Assembly: GCF_031180885.1 (NCBI RefSeq)
Contig: NZ_JAPSLK010000037.1
Coordinates: 1 to 64,000, forward strand
DNA: 64,000 nt
Source of the DNA: Saccharothrix sp.
Lineage (GTDB): Bacteria > Actinomycetota > Actinomycetes > Mycobacteriales > Pseudonocardiaceae
Direction of reading: 5' to 3'
Shown here: piece by piece, positions 22,306-30,963 of the stretch
Numbering within the stretch: the stretch's first letter is position 1
How the letters are laid out: each line of letters begins with the position of its first letter
The notes under the pieces: generated by a model
What the model was told of the DNA's origin: nothing
The model's database searches: none
Seen by the model: the letters and a program-made list of their open reading frames with translations, nothing else
Position numbers and translations under genes: made by a program

Positions 22306-25300
22306 GTGACCTGTCATTTCACGATCTTGGGGCAGACTCGCATACGACTGGGCGCCGGCCTGCGCCGGGACTGGGCCGCGCCCAAGACCCGCGCCATGCT
22401 CGGCGCGCTGCTGACCCGGCCGGGGGAGTGGTTCACCACCACGAGCCTCGTCGACTGGATGTGGACCACCGACGACCGGCTGCCGAAGAACGTCGCGCAG
22501 ACCTTCTACAACTACGCCAAGCGCATCCGCGACGGGCTGCGGGCGATGAGCGGCGCGGCCGAGCTGGAGCAGCGCCGGGGCGCGTACCGGATCGTCGTGC
22601 CGCACTCGGCGATCGACTACTTCGCCGCCGCCGCGCTGCTCGACCGCGCGCGGACCCTCCACGACCCGGCGTCGGCCGTCGTCCTGCTGCGCGAGGCCAT
22701 CGACCACTGGCTCGACGAGCCCCTGGCCGACCTGCCCGGCGAACCCGCGCAGGCGTGGCGGCGCAACGCCCGCGACAACCTGTGGCTGCCGCTGCAGAAC
22801 GCGCTGTGCGAGAGCCTGCACGCCCTCGGCGACCACCGCGCCGTGCTGGCCCACATCGACGGCCTGCCGCCGGTGGACTCCGCGCACCTGCCGCTGGTGA
22901 TGCGCAGGCTGGAAGCGTTGCACGGCCTGCACTTGCGCACCGAGATGACGGCCTACTACTTCGCGATGCGCCGCCGGCTCCAGGACGAGTTCGAGGACGC
23001 GGCGGCGGCAGCGCTCAAGGTGTTCTTCGAAGGGCTGTCCGAACCCGCGACCGTCGAACCGCGCCGGTGGGGCGGTGGCGCGGTGGTGCCGCGCCGGCTC
23101 CCGCACGACGTGGAGGGTTTCGTCGGCCGGGAAGCCCTCCTGGCCAAGATCGACGCGGTGACCGGGTGCGGGCGGCGCGAACCCCGGCCCGGTGTCGTGC
23201 TCCTCGACGGCGCGGCCGGGGTGGGCAAGACCGCGCTCGCCGTGCACTGGGCGCACCGGGTCGCCGACCAGTTCCCCGGCGGGGTGCTGCACCGCGACCT
23301 CAAGGGCTTCTCCGCCGACGCGGCCCTCGACCCGGCCACGGTCGTGGACGGGTTCCTGGAGGCGCTGGGCGCCGACGTCGACCACCTGACCACGGCCGAA
23401 CGGCGGTCGCGCCGGCTGGAGTCGCTGCTGGCCGACCGGCGGGTGCTGGTGGTGCTGGACAACGTCCGGGAACGCGCGCAGGTCGAGCCGCTGCTGTCCG
23501 TGCTGCGCGACTGCACCGTGGTGATCACCAGCCGCAACCGCTTGTCGGGCTTGGGACGTCACGCGTTCCCAGTGTCCTCAATGGACACCGCCGACGCCGT
23601 CCGGATGCTCGACGCGCGCATCGGCGACCGCAGCGCCCACCAGCGGCGCGCGGTCGAGGACCTGGTCGCGTTGTGCCGTGGCCTGCCGCTGGCGATCGAC
23701 ATCGTGGCGCACCGCATCGCCGCGAGCCCGGGCGCGCCGCTCGCCGAGTTCGTCGAGCAGTTGCGCGACGAGCGGCGCCTGCTCGACCTCGGCGGCCACG
23801 GTGGCGACATCAGCCTCAAGACCGTGTTCTCGTGGTCCTACCGGGCGTTGCGGCACGACGACCGGCGCACGTTCCGCCTGCTCGGCCTGCACCCCGGCCC
23901 GGACATCGGCGTCGACGCGGCGGCGGCCGTCCTGGGCGTGCGGCGCTCGGCGGCGTTGGACTGCCTGGACCTCCTGGTGGCCACCCACCTGGTCGAGCAG
24001 CCGGGTTCGCTGCGCCGCTACCGCTTCCACGACCTGCTGCGCGACTACGCCGAGGAGTGCGCGCACGCCGAGGTGCCCGCCGCCGAGCAGGCCGCCGCCG
24101 AGCTGCGCCTGGTGGACTTCTTCCTGCACACCGCCAAGGAAGCCGACTCCATCGCGTTCCCCTACCGGCCCGGGATCGAGGTGCCGCCACCGGTGGACGG
24201 CGTGCTGCCGCTGCAGTTCGAGAGCGACCGCGAAGCCCTGGCGTGGGCCGTCGGCGAGCGCGGCAACCTCATGGCCGTGCTGGACCTCGCCGCCCGGCGC
24301 GGCCTGCACACGCGGGTCACCCGGCTGGCGCACCTGCTGGGTGACGTGTTCCGCCGTTGCGGCTACTACGACCAGGCCAGGTCCGCCCTGACCCTGGCCA
24401 TCGGCTCGGCCCAGCTCGAAGGCGACCTCGACGCCGAGGGCGCTGCGTTCAACGACCTGGGGTTGATCGCGCTGCGCGAGTCGTCCTACCTCGAAGCGCG
24501 CAAGTACTTCCACCGGGGGCACATGATCGCGCAGCGGACGGGCCGTCGGCTGGCGATGGCGTCCTCGTTGCACAACCTGGCCCAGGCGGACGTCGCGGAC
24601 GGTGCCGTGGAACGCGGGATCGAGCGCTACGAGCAGGTGCTGGAACTGGTGCGCGGCGGCGGTTCCGACCTGGTCGAGGTCGAGGCCGCGACGTGGCACC
24701 GGCTCGGCGTGGTGGCGATGGCGCAGAACCGGCGCCTGGACGCGGCCGTGCACTTCCACAAGGCGCTGGACCTGCGCTCCAACAACATCTCCGGAGAAGC
24801 CGACACGCTCTGCGAGTTGGGCGAACTGCACCGGCGGCAGGGCGACCTGAGCACGGCCGACCGGTACGCGCGAAGGTCGGTGGCGCTGCACCGGCGCGGC
24901 GGCGACCGGGTGATGGCGGCCCGCGCCTACGTGGTCCTGGCGTCGATCAAGCGGGACATGCGGGACGTGGTGGCCGCGACGCAGTGCGCCCGCCAAGCCG
25001 TGCAACTCACCGACCGCCCGGCCAACTCGCTGGGCCGGGCGGAGGCGCTGCTGCTGCTCGCCGACCTGCGGGAGAGCGCCAAGGCGCAGGCGGCGGCGGA
25101 GGAGGGCTGGGAGCAGGCCCTGAAGATCTTCACCGACGCCGGCGACCCCCGCGCACCCGACGTGGCGGCCCGCCTGGCCCGCCTGTCCCACGACCACCCG
25201 ATCCCGACCGCCCGGAACAGCGGCACCCCGGCCGAGCGCGGCCGGGAAACCCAATCGCAACGACCCGGCACGCAGAATTGCGGAAATCACCCGAAAGCGT

Positions 25301-25317
25301 TTTATTCCGGCGAGTGA
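22306..25317 (+). CDS. Large SARP regulator: BTAD, NB-ARC and TPR domains
   Basis: A 1003-residue AfsR-like regulator. Residues 1-95 form an OmpR/SARP-type winged helix with an ATPKTR-like APKTRAMLGALLTRPGEW motif. Residues 100-245 are the bacterial transcriptional activation domain. The NB-ARC ATPase has P-loop GAAGVGKTALA near residue 300, RVLVVLDNV as Walker B, VVITSRN as sensor and GLPLAI. TPR repeats fill residues 660-970. The N-terminus is slightly divergent from antibiotic SARPs. GTG at 22306 is the only start keeping the wHTH intact. Phased repeats upstream suggest self-activation. No biosynthetic cluster of the usual kind adjoins it; the nearest downstream gene is a 41-residue exported peptide. 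Confidence 0.92.
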   Translation: MTCHFTILGQTRIRLGAGLRRDWAAPKTRAMLGALLTRPGEWFTTTSLVDWMWTTDDRLPKNVAQTFYNYAKRIRDGLRAMSGAAELEQRRGAYRIVVPHSAIDYFAAAALLDRARTLHDPASAVVLLREAIDHWLDEPLADLPGEPAQAWRRNARDNLWLPLQNALCESLHALGDHRAVLAHIDGLPPVDSAHLPLVMRRLEALHGLHLRTEMTAYYFAMRRRLQDEFEDAAAAALKVFFEGLSEPATVEPRRWGGGAVVPRRLPHDVEGFVGREALLAKIDAVTGCGRREPRPGVVLLDGAAGVGKTALAVHWAHRVADQFPGGVLHRDLKGFSADAALDPATVVDGFLEALGADVDHLTTAERRSRRLESLLADRRVLVVLDNVRERAQVEPLLSVLRDCTVVITSRNRLSGLGRHAFPVSSMDTADAVRMLDARIGDRSAHQRRAVEDLVALCRGLPLAIDIVAHRIAASPGAPLAEFVEQLRDERRLLDLGGHGGDISLKTVFSWSYRALRHDDRRTFRLLGLHPGPDIGVDAAAAVLGVRRSAALDCLDLLVATHLVEQPGSLRRYRFHDLLRDYAEECAHAEVPAAEQAAAELRLVDFFLHTAKEADSIAFPYRPGIEVPPPVDGVLPLQFESDREALAWAVGERGNLMAVLDLAARRGLHTRVTRLAHLLGDVFRRCGYYDQARSALTLAIGSAQLEGDLDAEGAAFNDLGLIALRESSYLEARKYFHRGHMIAQRTGRRLAMASSLHNLAQADVADGAVERGIERYEQVLELVRGGGSDLVEVEAATWHRLGVVAMAQNRRLDAAVHFHKALDLRSNNISGEADTLCELGELHRRQGDLSTADRYARRSVALHRRGGDRVMAARAYVVLASIKRDMRDVVAATQCARQAVQLTDRPANSLGRAEALLLLADLRESAKAQAAAEEGWEQALKIFTDAGDPRAPDVAARLARLSHDHPIPTARNSGTPAERGRETQSQRPGTQNCGNHPKAFYSGE

Positions 25318-25473
25318 TTTGCTCTCGGTGGGTCCTGCCCGGCTGCGGGCGTTAGGGTGAAGCCGAGCGTTGATCGGCTCCTCGGTCGGTGACGCAGCGA
25401 GCACGGAGCCCCTGGTCCAGCCGCCGAACGTGTGGATTCGTCGCTTCTGCCTGCTCCGCGAGTCGGAACGCCC

Positions 25474-25501
25474 TGGTCACGCAGCATGAGTGCTGGATAA
25501 T
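25474..25501 (+). promoter_or_regulatory. Sigma-70-like promoter before the small peptide gene
   Basis: TGGTCA (25474-25479), a 16-base spacer and GATAAT (25496-25501) match four and five of six consensus bases. The promoter lies about 100 bases before the start of the 41-residue peptide, leaving a sizeable leader. The remainder of 25318-25606 shows no gene. Confidence 0.45.
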
Positions 25502-25606
25502 TTCAGGCGACTTGTAATGGCGGTTTATTCTCCTGCATGATCAGCCCGCCCCCGCCCGGTCGGCGGCGGCGCCAATCCCTTTCGTTCTGTGAGGAGAAAG
25601 ACTCCC

Positions 25607-25732
25607 GTGCTTCCCCGTTTCGTTGTGGCGATGTCGCTCGCCCTCGCCGTGCTGGCGACCGTTGGTGCGGTGACCACCGACTACTGGTCGGTCAACTCGG
25701 TCACCGAGTCCGGCACCTCCCAGGGCGCCTGA
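25607..25732 (+). CDS. 41-residue exported or membrane-anchored peptide
   Basis: A small gene with good context: GTG start, GAGGAG ten bases upstream, a promoter candidate before it and a strong hairpin directly after it. The product begins MLPRFVVAMSLALAVLATVG, a compact hydrophobic signal or anchor. It ends with a polar tail VTTDYWSVNSVTESGTSQGA of 20 residues. It has no cysteines and no recognised family. It sits 290 bases downstream of a TPR-containing regulator, which makes a secreted signal-peptide precursor an attractive but untested idea. It could equally be a small membrane protein affecting the envelope. Confidence 0.65.
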   Translation: MLPRFVVAMSLALAVLATVGAVTTDYWSVNSVTESGTSQGA

Positions 25733-25749
25733 CGCGAGTCCCCACCGGT

Positions 25750-25784
25750 CCGGCCCGTCTCGATCTTCGAGGCGGGCCGGTTCC
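25750..25784 (+). terminator. Hairpin terminator after the small peptide gene
   Basis: A 13-bp stem with one G-U pair (25750-25762 with 25768-25780), a five-base loop and a TTCC tail lies 18 bases after the stop codon of the 41-residue peptide. It isolates the peptide gene as its own transcription unit. Confidence 0.8.
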
Positions 25785-25883
25785 GTGACCGGGGCAAGGG
25801 GTTCCTGTCGGTTTGCTGTAGACCGTTCACCCCCGCCGCCCGCTGCGCCAGACTCGCGCCCACGGACAACCGAAGGAGTGGTC

Positions 25884-26807
25884 ATGTCTCGCACACTGGG
25901 GGCGCTGGCCGCGGTGGTGCTCGGGGTTTCCCTGGTCGCCGCGGCGCCGGCGGCCGCCGAGAGAGCGCATCCCTTCCCCGACGAGTTCGCCCTGCCGAAC
26001 GGCTTCCTGCCGGAGGGCATCGCCATCGGCCACGCGCCCGTCGCCTACTTCGGGTCGCGCGCGGACGGTGATCTTTTCCGGGTCGACCTGCGGACCGGGC
26101 ACGGGGAGGTGTTCAGCCAGGGGCCGGGGACGGCTTCGGTCGGGTTGAAGGTCGACCGGTGGAAACGGCTGTTCGTCGCCGGCGGCGCGGGAGGTGACGG
26201 GCGGGTCGTCGACGCGAAAACTGGAGAGATCCTCAGTTCTTACAAATTCGCGACCTCCGACACCTTCGTCAACGACGTCGTGATCACCGATGACGCCGCC
26301 TACTTCACCGACTCCCGCAAGGCGCTGCTCTACAAGATCCCATTCGGCCGGCACGGCGAGTTGCCCGCCGCCCACACCGCGATCCCGCTGACCGGCGACT
26401 TCAAGCTCACCGCCGGTGTCAACAATGCGAACGGCATCGCGCAGACGCCCGACCGCCGCGCGCTGCTGGTCGTGCAGAGCAACGAGGGCCTGCTGCACCG
26501 GCTCACCGACGACGGCGTGACCAAGATCGTTGACCTGGGCGGATACGTCCTGACCAACGGCGACGGCCTGCTCGTCGAGGGCCGCACCCTGTACGTGGTG
26601 CAGAACCGTCTCAACACGCTGGCCGCATTCGAACTTGACAAAGCAGGGACCAGTGGAAAGCTCGTGACGAAGATCACTGACACCCGCTTCGACGTGCCGA
26701 CCACCGTGGCCTCGTTCGCCAACCGGCTCTATCTGCCCAACGCCCGTTTCACCACGCCGCCGACACCATCCACCCCGTACAACGCGGTGGCGGTTCCCAA
26801 GCCTTAG
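25884..26807 (+). CDS. Secreted SMP-30/NHL-like beta-propeller protein
   Basis: A 307-residue secreted protein. Residues 1-27 form a signal peptide ending AAPAAAERA. The mature part has repeated propeller-type blades: GFLPEGIAIG, AYFGSRADGDLFRVDLRTG, RLFVAGGAGGDGRVVDAKTG, VNDVVITDDAAYFTDS, NGIAQTPDRRALLVVQSNEG and NGDGLLVEGRTLYVVQN. This is the SMP-30/gluconolactonase-like six-bladed layout seen in many actinomycete proteins often mislabelled as superoxide dismutase; no metal site for dismutase is present. The ATG at 25884 has GAAGGAG six bases upstream. It is monocistronic, with terminators on both sides. An extracellular lactonase activity is possible but unproven. Confidence 0.85.
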   Translation: MSRTLGALAAVVLGVSLVAAAPAAAERAHPFPDEFALPNGFLPEGIAIGHAPVAYFGSRADGDLFRVDLRTGHGEVFSQGPGTASVGLKVDRWKRLFVAGGAGGDGRVVDAKTGEILSSYKFATSDTFVNDVVITDDAAYFTDSRKALLYKIPFGRHGELPAAHTAIPLTGDFKLTAGVNNANGIAQTPDRRALLVVQSNEGLLHRLTDDGVTKIVDLGGYVLTNGDGLLVEGRTLYVVQNRLNTLAAFELDKAGTSGKLVTKITDTRFDVPTTVASFANRLYLPNARFTTPPTPSTPYNAVAVPKP

Positions 26808-26828
26808 TCCGTCCCACGGGTTAAGAGT

Positions 26829-26867
26829 CAGGGGGCTGATGAGCGCAAAGTTCACATCAGCCCCCTG
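26829..26867 (+). terminator. Perfect 13-bp hairpin terminator
   Basis: The arm CAGGGGGCTGATG (26829-26841) pairs perfectly with 26855-26867 across a 13-base loop, followed by TTCGG. It lies 21 bases after the beta-propeller gene and separates it from the conservon. Confidence 0.88.
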
Positions 26868-27015
26868 TTCGGCATGTCACTCGACTGGGTAACCTCGCAG
26901 TCGCGTCGCGCACGTGATCGCTGTCTCTTCGTAATGATGATCTTCAGGTGTTACCGTTCCGTGGCCAACGATCAGGTGACGAAGAGGCAGTGCTCATTGT
27001 GCTGCGCCTGACCAG

Positions 27016-29532
27016 GTGGACGAGTTCACGAGGCTGCGGAGCACTGTGAAGCAGAAGAGCAAGGCGGAGACGAGCCAGAAGACGATCCGCTCGCGGCTCA
27101 CCGGTGTGGTGGTCGTGCCGAGCGTGGTCCTGCTGGTGATGTGGCTGGCGTTCTCCTCCTACACGGTGTTCGACGGCTTCTACACCCGTGCGGTCGCGGT
27201 CAGCGTCAAGGACGCCTCGATCCCCGCCGTCAGCGCGTTCGTCGCCATCCAGAAGGAACGCGAGCTCGCGATGACCGCCCTCGGCCGGCGCGACGCCGAC
27301 CTGGACGAGCTGCACGCCCAGCAGCGCGTGGTCGACGAGACCACCAAGTCGATGCGGACCGCGTTCGCCGACGTGGCCGGCAAGGCGCCGGACGAGATCG
27401 TCGTCAAGATCAACGGCCTGAACGCCCAGCTCGACCAGCTGCCCGAGCAGCGCCGCCAGTTCGAGGGCGGCAAGGCCGACCGCAACCAGGTCTACAAGTT
27501 CTACAACGACATCATCGACGCGGGCACCCGCCTGTTCACCGCGCAGGCCCGCTCGGTGCCCGACTCGGTGGCCGCCCAGGGCGGTCTGAACGCCACCGAC
27601 ATGTTCCGCGCCGCCGACTGGATGTCCCGCGCCTCCTCCGTCGCCGCCTCCGCGCTGACCGTCGACAAGCCGGCCGCCGAGGACCGGCTGGAGTTCGTCC
27701 GCCTCGTCGGCTCCTACCACGCCCAGCTCGACGTCCTCATGCCGTCGGCGGAGGAGGCGGTGCAGCGCGAGTACCGGGTGCTGACCGAGTCCCAGGGCTG
27801 GAAGGAACTGCTGGAGCTGGAGAACCGGCTGATCTCCTCGCCCGACGCCGACGTCTCCGCCCAGCAGTGGCAGGCGGTGGCCGACCCGATCTCGGAGAAG
27901 CTCGTCGCGCTGGCCGTCGACCAGGGCACGCTCGCCGCCGACATCGGCCTGGACCGCGGCAACAACCGGTTCATCACCGTCCTCGTCGGCTCGCTGATCG
28001 CCCTGATCGTCGTCCTGGGCGGCATCATCACCGCCGTCCGCACCTCCAACCGCCTGGTCAACCGCGCCCTGATCACCCGCCTGACCTCGCTGAAGAAGGA
28101 CTCCCTGGCGCTGGCCCACGAACGGCTGCCCGACATCGTCGACCGGCTGCGCGAGGGCAAGCACGTGGACGTCGAGGCCGAGGTGCCGCCGCTGGACTAC
28201 GGCACCGACGAGATCGGCCAGGTGGCCGACGCGTTCAACGCCGCCCAGTACACCGCCGTCGCCGCCGCGGTGAAGGAGAGCCAGGCGCGCGAGGGCGTGA
28301 ACCGGGTGTTCCTCGACATCGCCCACCGCAACCAGGGCCTGGTGCACCGCCAGCTCAAGATCCTGGACAAGCTGGAGCGCGAGGAGGAGAACCCCGACCA
28401 GCTCGACGCGCTGTTCCAGCTCGACCACCTGGCCACGCGCGCCCGCCGCAACGCCGAGAACCTGATCATCCTGGCCGGCGAGCAGCCCGGCCGGCAGTGG
28501 CGCAAGCCCGTGCGGCTGCTGGACGTCCTGCGCGCCGCGGTCGCCGAGACCGAGCAGTACGTGCGGGTCAAGGTGAACCCGGTGCCCGACACCGCCCTGG
28601 TCGGCGCGGCCGTCGCGGACACCATCCACCTGATCGCCGAGCTGGTCGACAACGCCACCGCGTTCTCCTCGCCGCGCTCCCAGGTGCAGGTCCACGCCAG
28701 CGAGGTGCCGCAGGGCGTCGTGGTGGAGATCGAGGACCACGGCCTGGGCATCAACCCCGAGGACCGCGAGCAGCACAACGCGATGCTCGCCGACCCGCCC
28801 GAGTTCGACGCCATGCGGCTGCGCGGCGAGTCCCGGCTGGGCCTGTTCGTGGTGGCGCGCCTGGCCGCCCGCCGCGGCATCCACGTCGAGCTGCGCGAGT
28901 CGCCCTACGGCGGCACGCTCGCGCTCGTGCTCATCCCGTCCGCGATCGTCGCGGGCTCCGCCACGGCGGGCGAGTTCGCCGAGACCGGCCAGCTGCCGCG
29001 GCGCGCCTACGAGGACCACCTGGTGCCCGAACCCGCCGAGGAGGTGGTGCGCGAGGCCAGGTTTCCCGGTACTTCCCGAGAGCTGGAAGGCTTCTGGGCC
29101 GCCGCCGAGGCCGCGGCCAACAGCGATTCCCTTCCAGCGGACGACGGACTCAGCGGAGGACTGAACCTGCCCTCGCACAGCGGAGCGCTCGACCTGTCCT
29201 CGCACAGCGGATCCCTCGACTTCAACCAGCACGACTTCTCCCAGCGCAGCGGGTCCCTCGACCTGCCGCAGCGCGGCGGCGAGCTGGACCTGCCGCAGCG
29301 CAAGCGCACCACCGCCACGGACGAGGACACCGGCTCCCGGCCGGAGCTGCCCCGCCGCCGCCGGCAGCAGAACCTCGCCCCGCAGTTGGTGCGCAACGAT
29401 TTCCACCCTTCGCCCGAACCGCTCGCCGAGGTCGACGTCGAGCAGTCCGCCGAGCGGACCCGCAAGGGCCTGTCGGCGTTCCAGCGGGGCACGCGCGACG
29501 CACGCCGCTCCGACGACGCGCTCGAACCCTGA
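27016..29532 (+). CDS. cvnA: Conservon sensor kinase-like protein CvnA (NIT-HAMP-HATPase)
   Basis: An 838-residue membrane sensor at the head of a conservon. The first membrane helix is at residues 30-50, with an extracytoplasmic NIT-type domain at residues 60-310 (IQKERELAMTALG, a nitrate/nitrite-sensor signature). The second helix at 323-345 is followed by a HAMP-like linker and the HATPase_c domain (ELVDNATAFSSPRSQV, EDHGLGI, GLFVVARLAARRGI). No phosphoacceptor His in a standard HisKA is evident, as usual for CvnA. The C-terminal 170 residues are disordered and contain repeated SG-S/A-LDL segments. The start is GTG 27016; a GTG at 27046 with GGAG upstream is an alternative. Partners are CvnB, C and D. 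Confidence 0.92.
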   Translation: MDEFTRLRSTVKQKSKAETSQKTIRSRLTGVVVVPSVVLLVMWLAFSSYTVFDGFYTRAVAVSVKDASIPAVSAFVAIQKERELAMTALGRRDADLDELHAQQRVVDETTKSMRTAFADVAGKAPDEIVVKINGLNAQLDQLPEQRRQFEGGKADRNQVYKFYNDIIDAGTRLFTAQARSVPDSVAAQGGLNATDMFRAADWMSRASSVAASALTVDKPAAEDRLEFVRLVGSYHAQLDVLMPSAEEAVQREYRVLTESQGWKELLELENRLISSPDADVSAQQWQAVADPISEKLVALAVDQGTLAADIGLDRGNNRFITVLVGSLIALIVVLGGIITAVRTSNRLVNRALITRLTSLKKDSLALAHERLPDIVDRLREGKHVDVEAEVPPLDYGTDEIGQVADAFNAAQYTAVAAAVKESQAREGVNRVFLDIAHRNQGLVHRQLKILDKLEREEENPDQLDALFQLDHLATRARRNAENLIILAGEQPGRQWRKPVRLLDVLRAAVAETEQYVRVKVNPVPDTALVGAAVADTIHLIAELVDNATAFSSPRSQVQVHASEVPQGVVVEIEDHGLGINPEDREQHNAMLADPPEFDAMRLRGESRLGLFVVARLAARRGIHVELRESPYGGTLALVLIPSAIVAGSATAGEFAETGQLPRRAYEDHLVPEPAEEVVREARFPGTSRELEGFWAAAEAAANSDSLPADDGLSGGLNLPSHSGALDLSSHSGSLDFNQHDFSQRSGSLDLPQRGGELDLPQRKRTTATDEDTGSRPELPRRRRQQNLAPQLVRNDFHPSPEPLAEVDVEQSAERTRKGLSAFQRGTRDARRSDDALEP

Positions 29533-29575
29533 CCACGACCGCGACCGGACGACTGGAAACCGGAAAGGCAAGCCG

Positions 29576-30010
29576 ATGAACGACATGACCAGCCAGCACA
29601 ACGAACTGAACTGGTTGTTGGACGACCTGGTCAGCCGTGTGGTGGGCGCCCGGCACGCGGTGGTGCTGTCCGCGGACGGCCTGCTGCTCGGTCGCTCTCC
29701 GGGACTGTCCAAGGACGACTCCGACCACCTGTCGGCGATGGCCTCGGCGTTCCAGAGCCTGGCGCGCGGCACGGGCCGGCACTTCGGCGGCGGCGCGGTG
29801 CGGCAGACCATCGTCGAGATGGAGCACGCCTACCTCTTCGTCACCGCGGCCGGGCACGGCGCGTGCCTGGCGGTGCTCGGCGAAGAGGACTCCGACATGG
29901 GCATGATCGCCTACGAGATGAACATGCTCGTCAAGCGGGTCGGCACGTACCTGTCCTCGGCGCCGCGCGGCACCGGCTCCGCGTTGCCCAGCGCCCGGCG
30001 GTCGTCGTGA
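29576..30010 (+). CDS. cvnB: Conservon roadblock/LC7 protein CvnB
   Basis: A 144-residue roadblock/LC7 protein. The fold signature is visible as LNWLLDDLVSRVVGARHAVVLSADGLLLG, cited as residues 11-39, and SDHLSAMASAFQSLARGTG. In conservons CvnB binds the GTPase CvnD and modulates it, possibly in a membrane-associated heteromer with CvnA and CvnC. A GGAAAGGCA ribosome site precedes the ATG. It is 43 bases after cvnA, and its stop overlaps the cvnC start as GTGA. The length is typical. Confidence 0.95.
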   Translation: MNDMTSQHNELNWLLDDLVSRVVGARHAVVLSADGLLLGRSPGLSKDDSDHLSAMASAFQSLARGTGRHFGGGAVRQTIVEMEHAYLFVTAAGHGACLAVLGEEDSDMGMIAYEMNMLVKRVGTYLSSAPRGTGSALPSARRSS

Positions 30011-30381
30011 AGTCCGGCCGCGGGGACTGGTGGTACGACGAGGCGGCGGGTCCGCTCGTCCGCCCGTACGCGATGGTGCGCGGCCGGACCCGCCCGCTGC
30101 GCCCGGAGCTGCACCTGGTGACCCAGGTGCGCGCGATGCCGTCGCCGTCCGACCCGGACGCGCTGTCGGTCGAGCACCTGGAGATCATGGAGCTGTGCCG
30201 CAGGCCGCTGTCGGTGGCCGAGGTCGCGGCGTACCTGGACGTGCCGCTGGTGGTGGTCAAGGTGTTGCTGTCCGACCTGATCCAGCGCGGCGACGTGGTG
30301 ATCAGAGACCCCTCCCGAGTTCCGGTGGTGCCGGACCGGAACCTGTTGCAGGCGGTGCTGGATGGTGTCCGTGGAATCTGA
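30007..30381 (+). CDS. cvnC: Conservon DUF742 protein CvnC
   Basis: A 124-residue DUF742 protein with the family hallmarks: LVRPYAMVRGRTRP near the N-terminus and the wing-like LCRRPLSVAEVAAYLDVPL and VVKVLLSDLIQRGDV, a winged-helix-like fold. CvnC is an invariant conservon member of unclear biochemical role, probably bridging the sensor and the GTPase. The GTG start at 30007 overlaps the cvnB stop. The 3' end overlaps cvnD by 20 bases, so the four genes are tightly coupled. Confidence 0.93.
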   Translation: MKSGRGDWWYDEAAGPLVRPYAMVRGRTRPLRPELHLVTQVRAMPSPSDPDALSVEHLEIMELCRRPLSVAEVAAYLDVPLVVVKVLLSDLIQRGDVVIRDPSRVPVVPDRNLLQAVLDGVRGI

Positions 30382-30955
30382 GCGGCCGGGCGGGGAACTG
30401 CTGGTCCCCACCCCAGTCAAGATCGTCATCGCCGGCGGTTTCGGCACCGGCAAGACGACGATGGTCAACTCGGTCAGCGAGATACCCCCGCTGCACACCG
30501 AGGAGCTGCTCACCGAGGCCGGTGTCGGGGTCGACGACGTGGTGGGGCTGGAGCAGAAGGAGACCACGACGGTCGCCCTCGACTTCGGCCGGATCACGAT
30601 CAACCCCGAGGTGGTGCTGTACCTGTTCGGCACTCCCGGCCAGAACCGGTTCTGGTTCATGTGGGACGAGCTGGCCTACGGTGCGATCGGCGCGGTGATC
30701 CTCGTGGACACGCGGCGGCTGGACTCGAGCTTCCCGTCCATCGACTTCTTCGAGCGGCGCGGCATCCCGTTCGTCATCGGGGTCAACTGCTTCGAGGGCT
30801 CGCACCGGTACGAAGTGGACGAGGTGCGGCGGGCGCTGGACGTGGACGACGCCATCCCGGTGGTGCTGTGCGACGCCCGCGACCGCGAGTCGAGCAAGAC
30901 GGTGCTGGTGAGCCTGATCCAGCACACGATGGACCGCCTCGACGCGACCGTCTGA
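30362..30955 (+). CDS. cvnD: Conservon small GTPase CvnD
   Basis: A 197-residue ATP/GTP-binding protein of the MglA/CvnD type. The P-loop is GGFGTGKTTMV near residue 25. Switch-region threonines lie in ETTTVALDFG, and the G3-like motif is LFGTPGQNRFWFMWDEL. G4 is altered to GVNCFEG, as common in this family. The ATG at 30362 lies inside cvnC. It ends nine bases before the convergent monooxygenase stop. The complex resembles a eukaryotic G-protein system with CvnA as receptor. Conservon targets are often development or antibiotic genes; the prenyltransferase pair next door faces the opposite way and may be unrelated. Confidence 0.95.
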   Translation: MVSVESERPGGELLVPTPVKIVIAGGFGTGKTTMVNSVSEIPPLHTEELLTEAGVGVDDVVGLEQKETTTVALDFGRITINPEVVLYLFGTPGQNRFWFMWDELAYGAIGAVILVDTRRLDSSFPSIDFFERRGIPFVIGVNCFEGSHRYEVDEVRRALDVDDAIPVVLCDARDRESSKTVLVSLIQHTMDRLDATV

Positions 30956-30963
30956 CGCGTGCG

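Noticed and set aside
25884-26807. Superoxide dismutase, a label often given to similar proteins
   Set aside because: The sequence shows beta-propeller blades and none of the metal ligands of any dismutase family.
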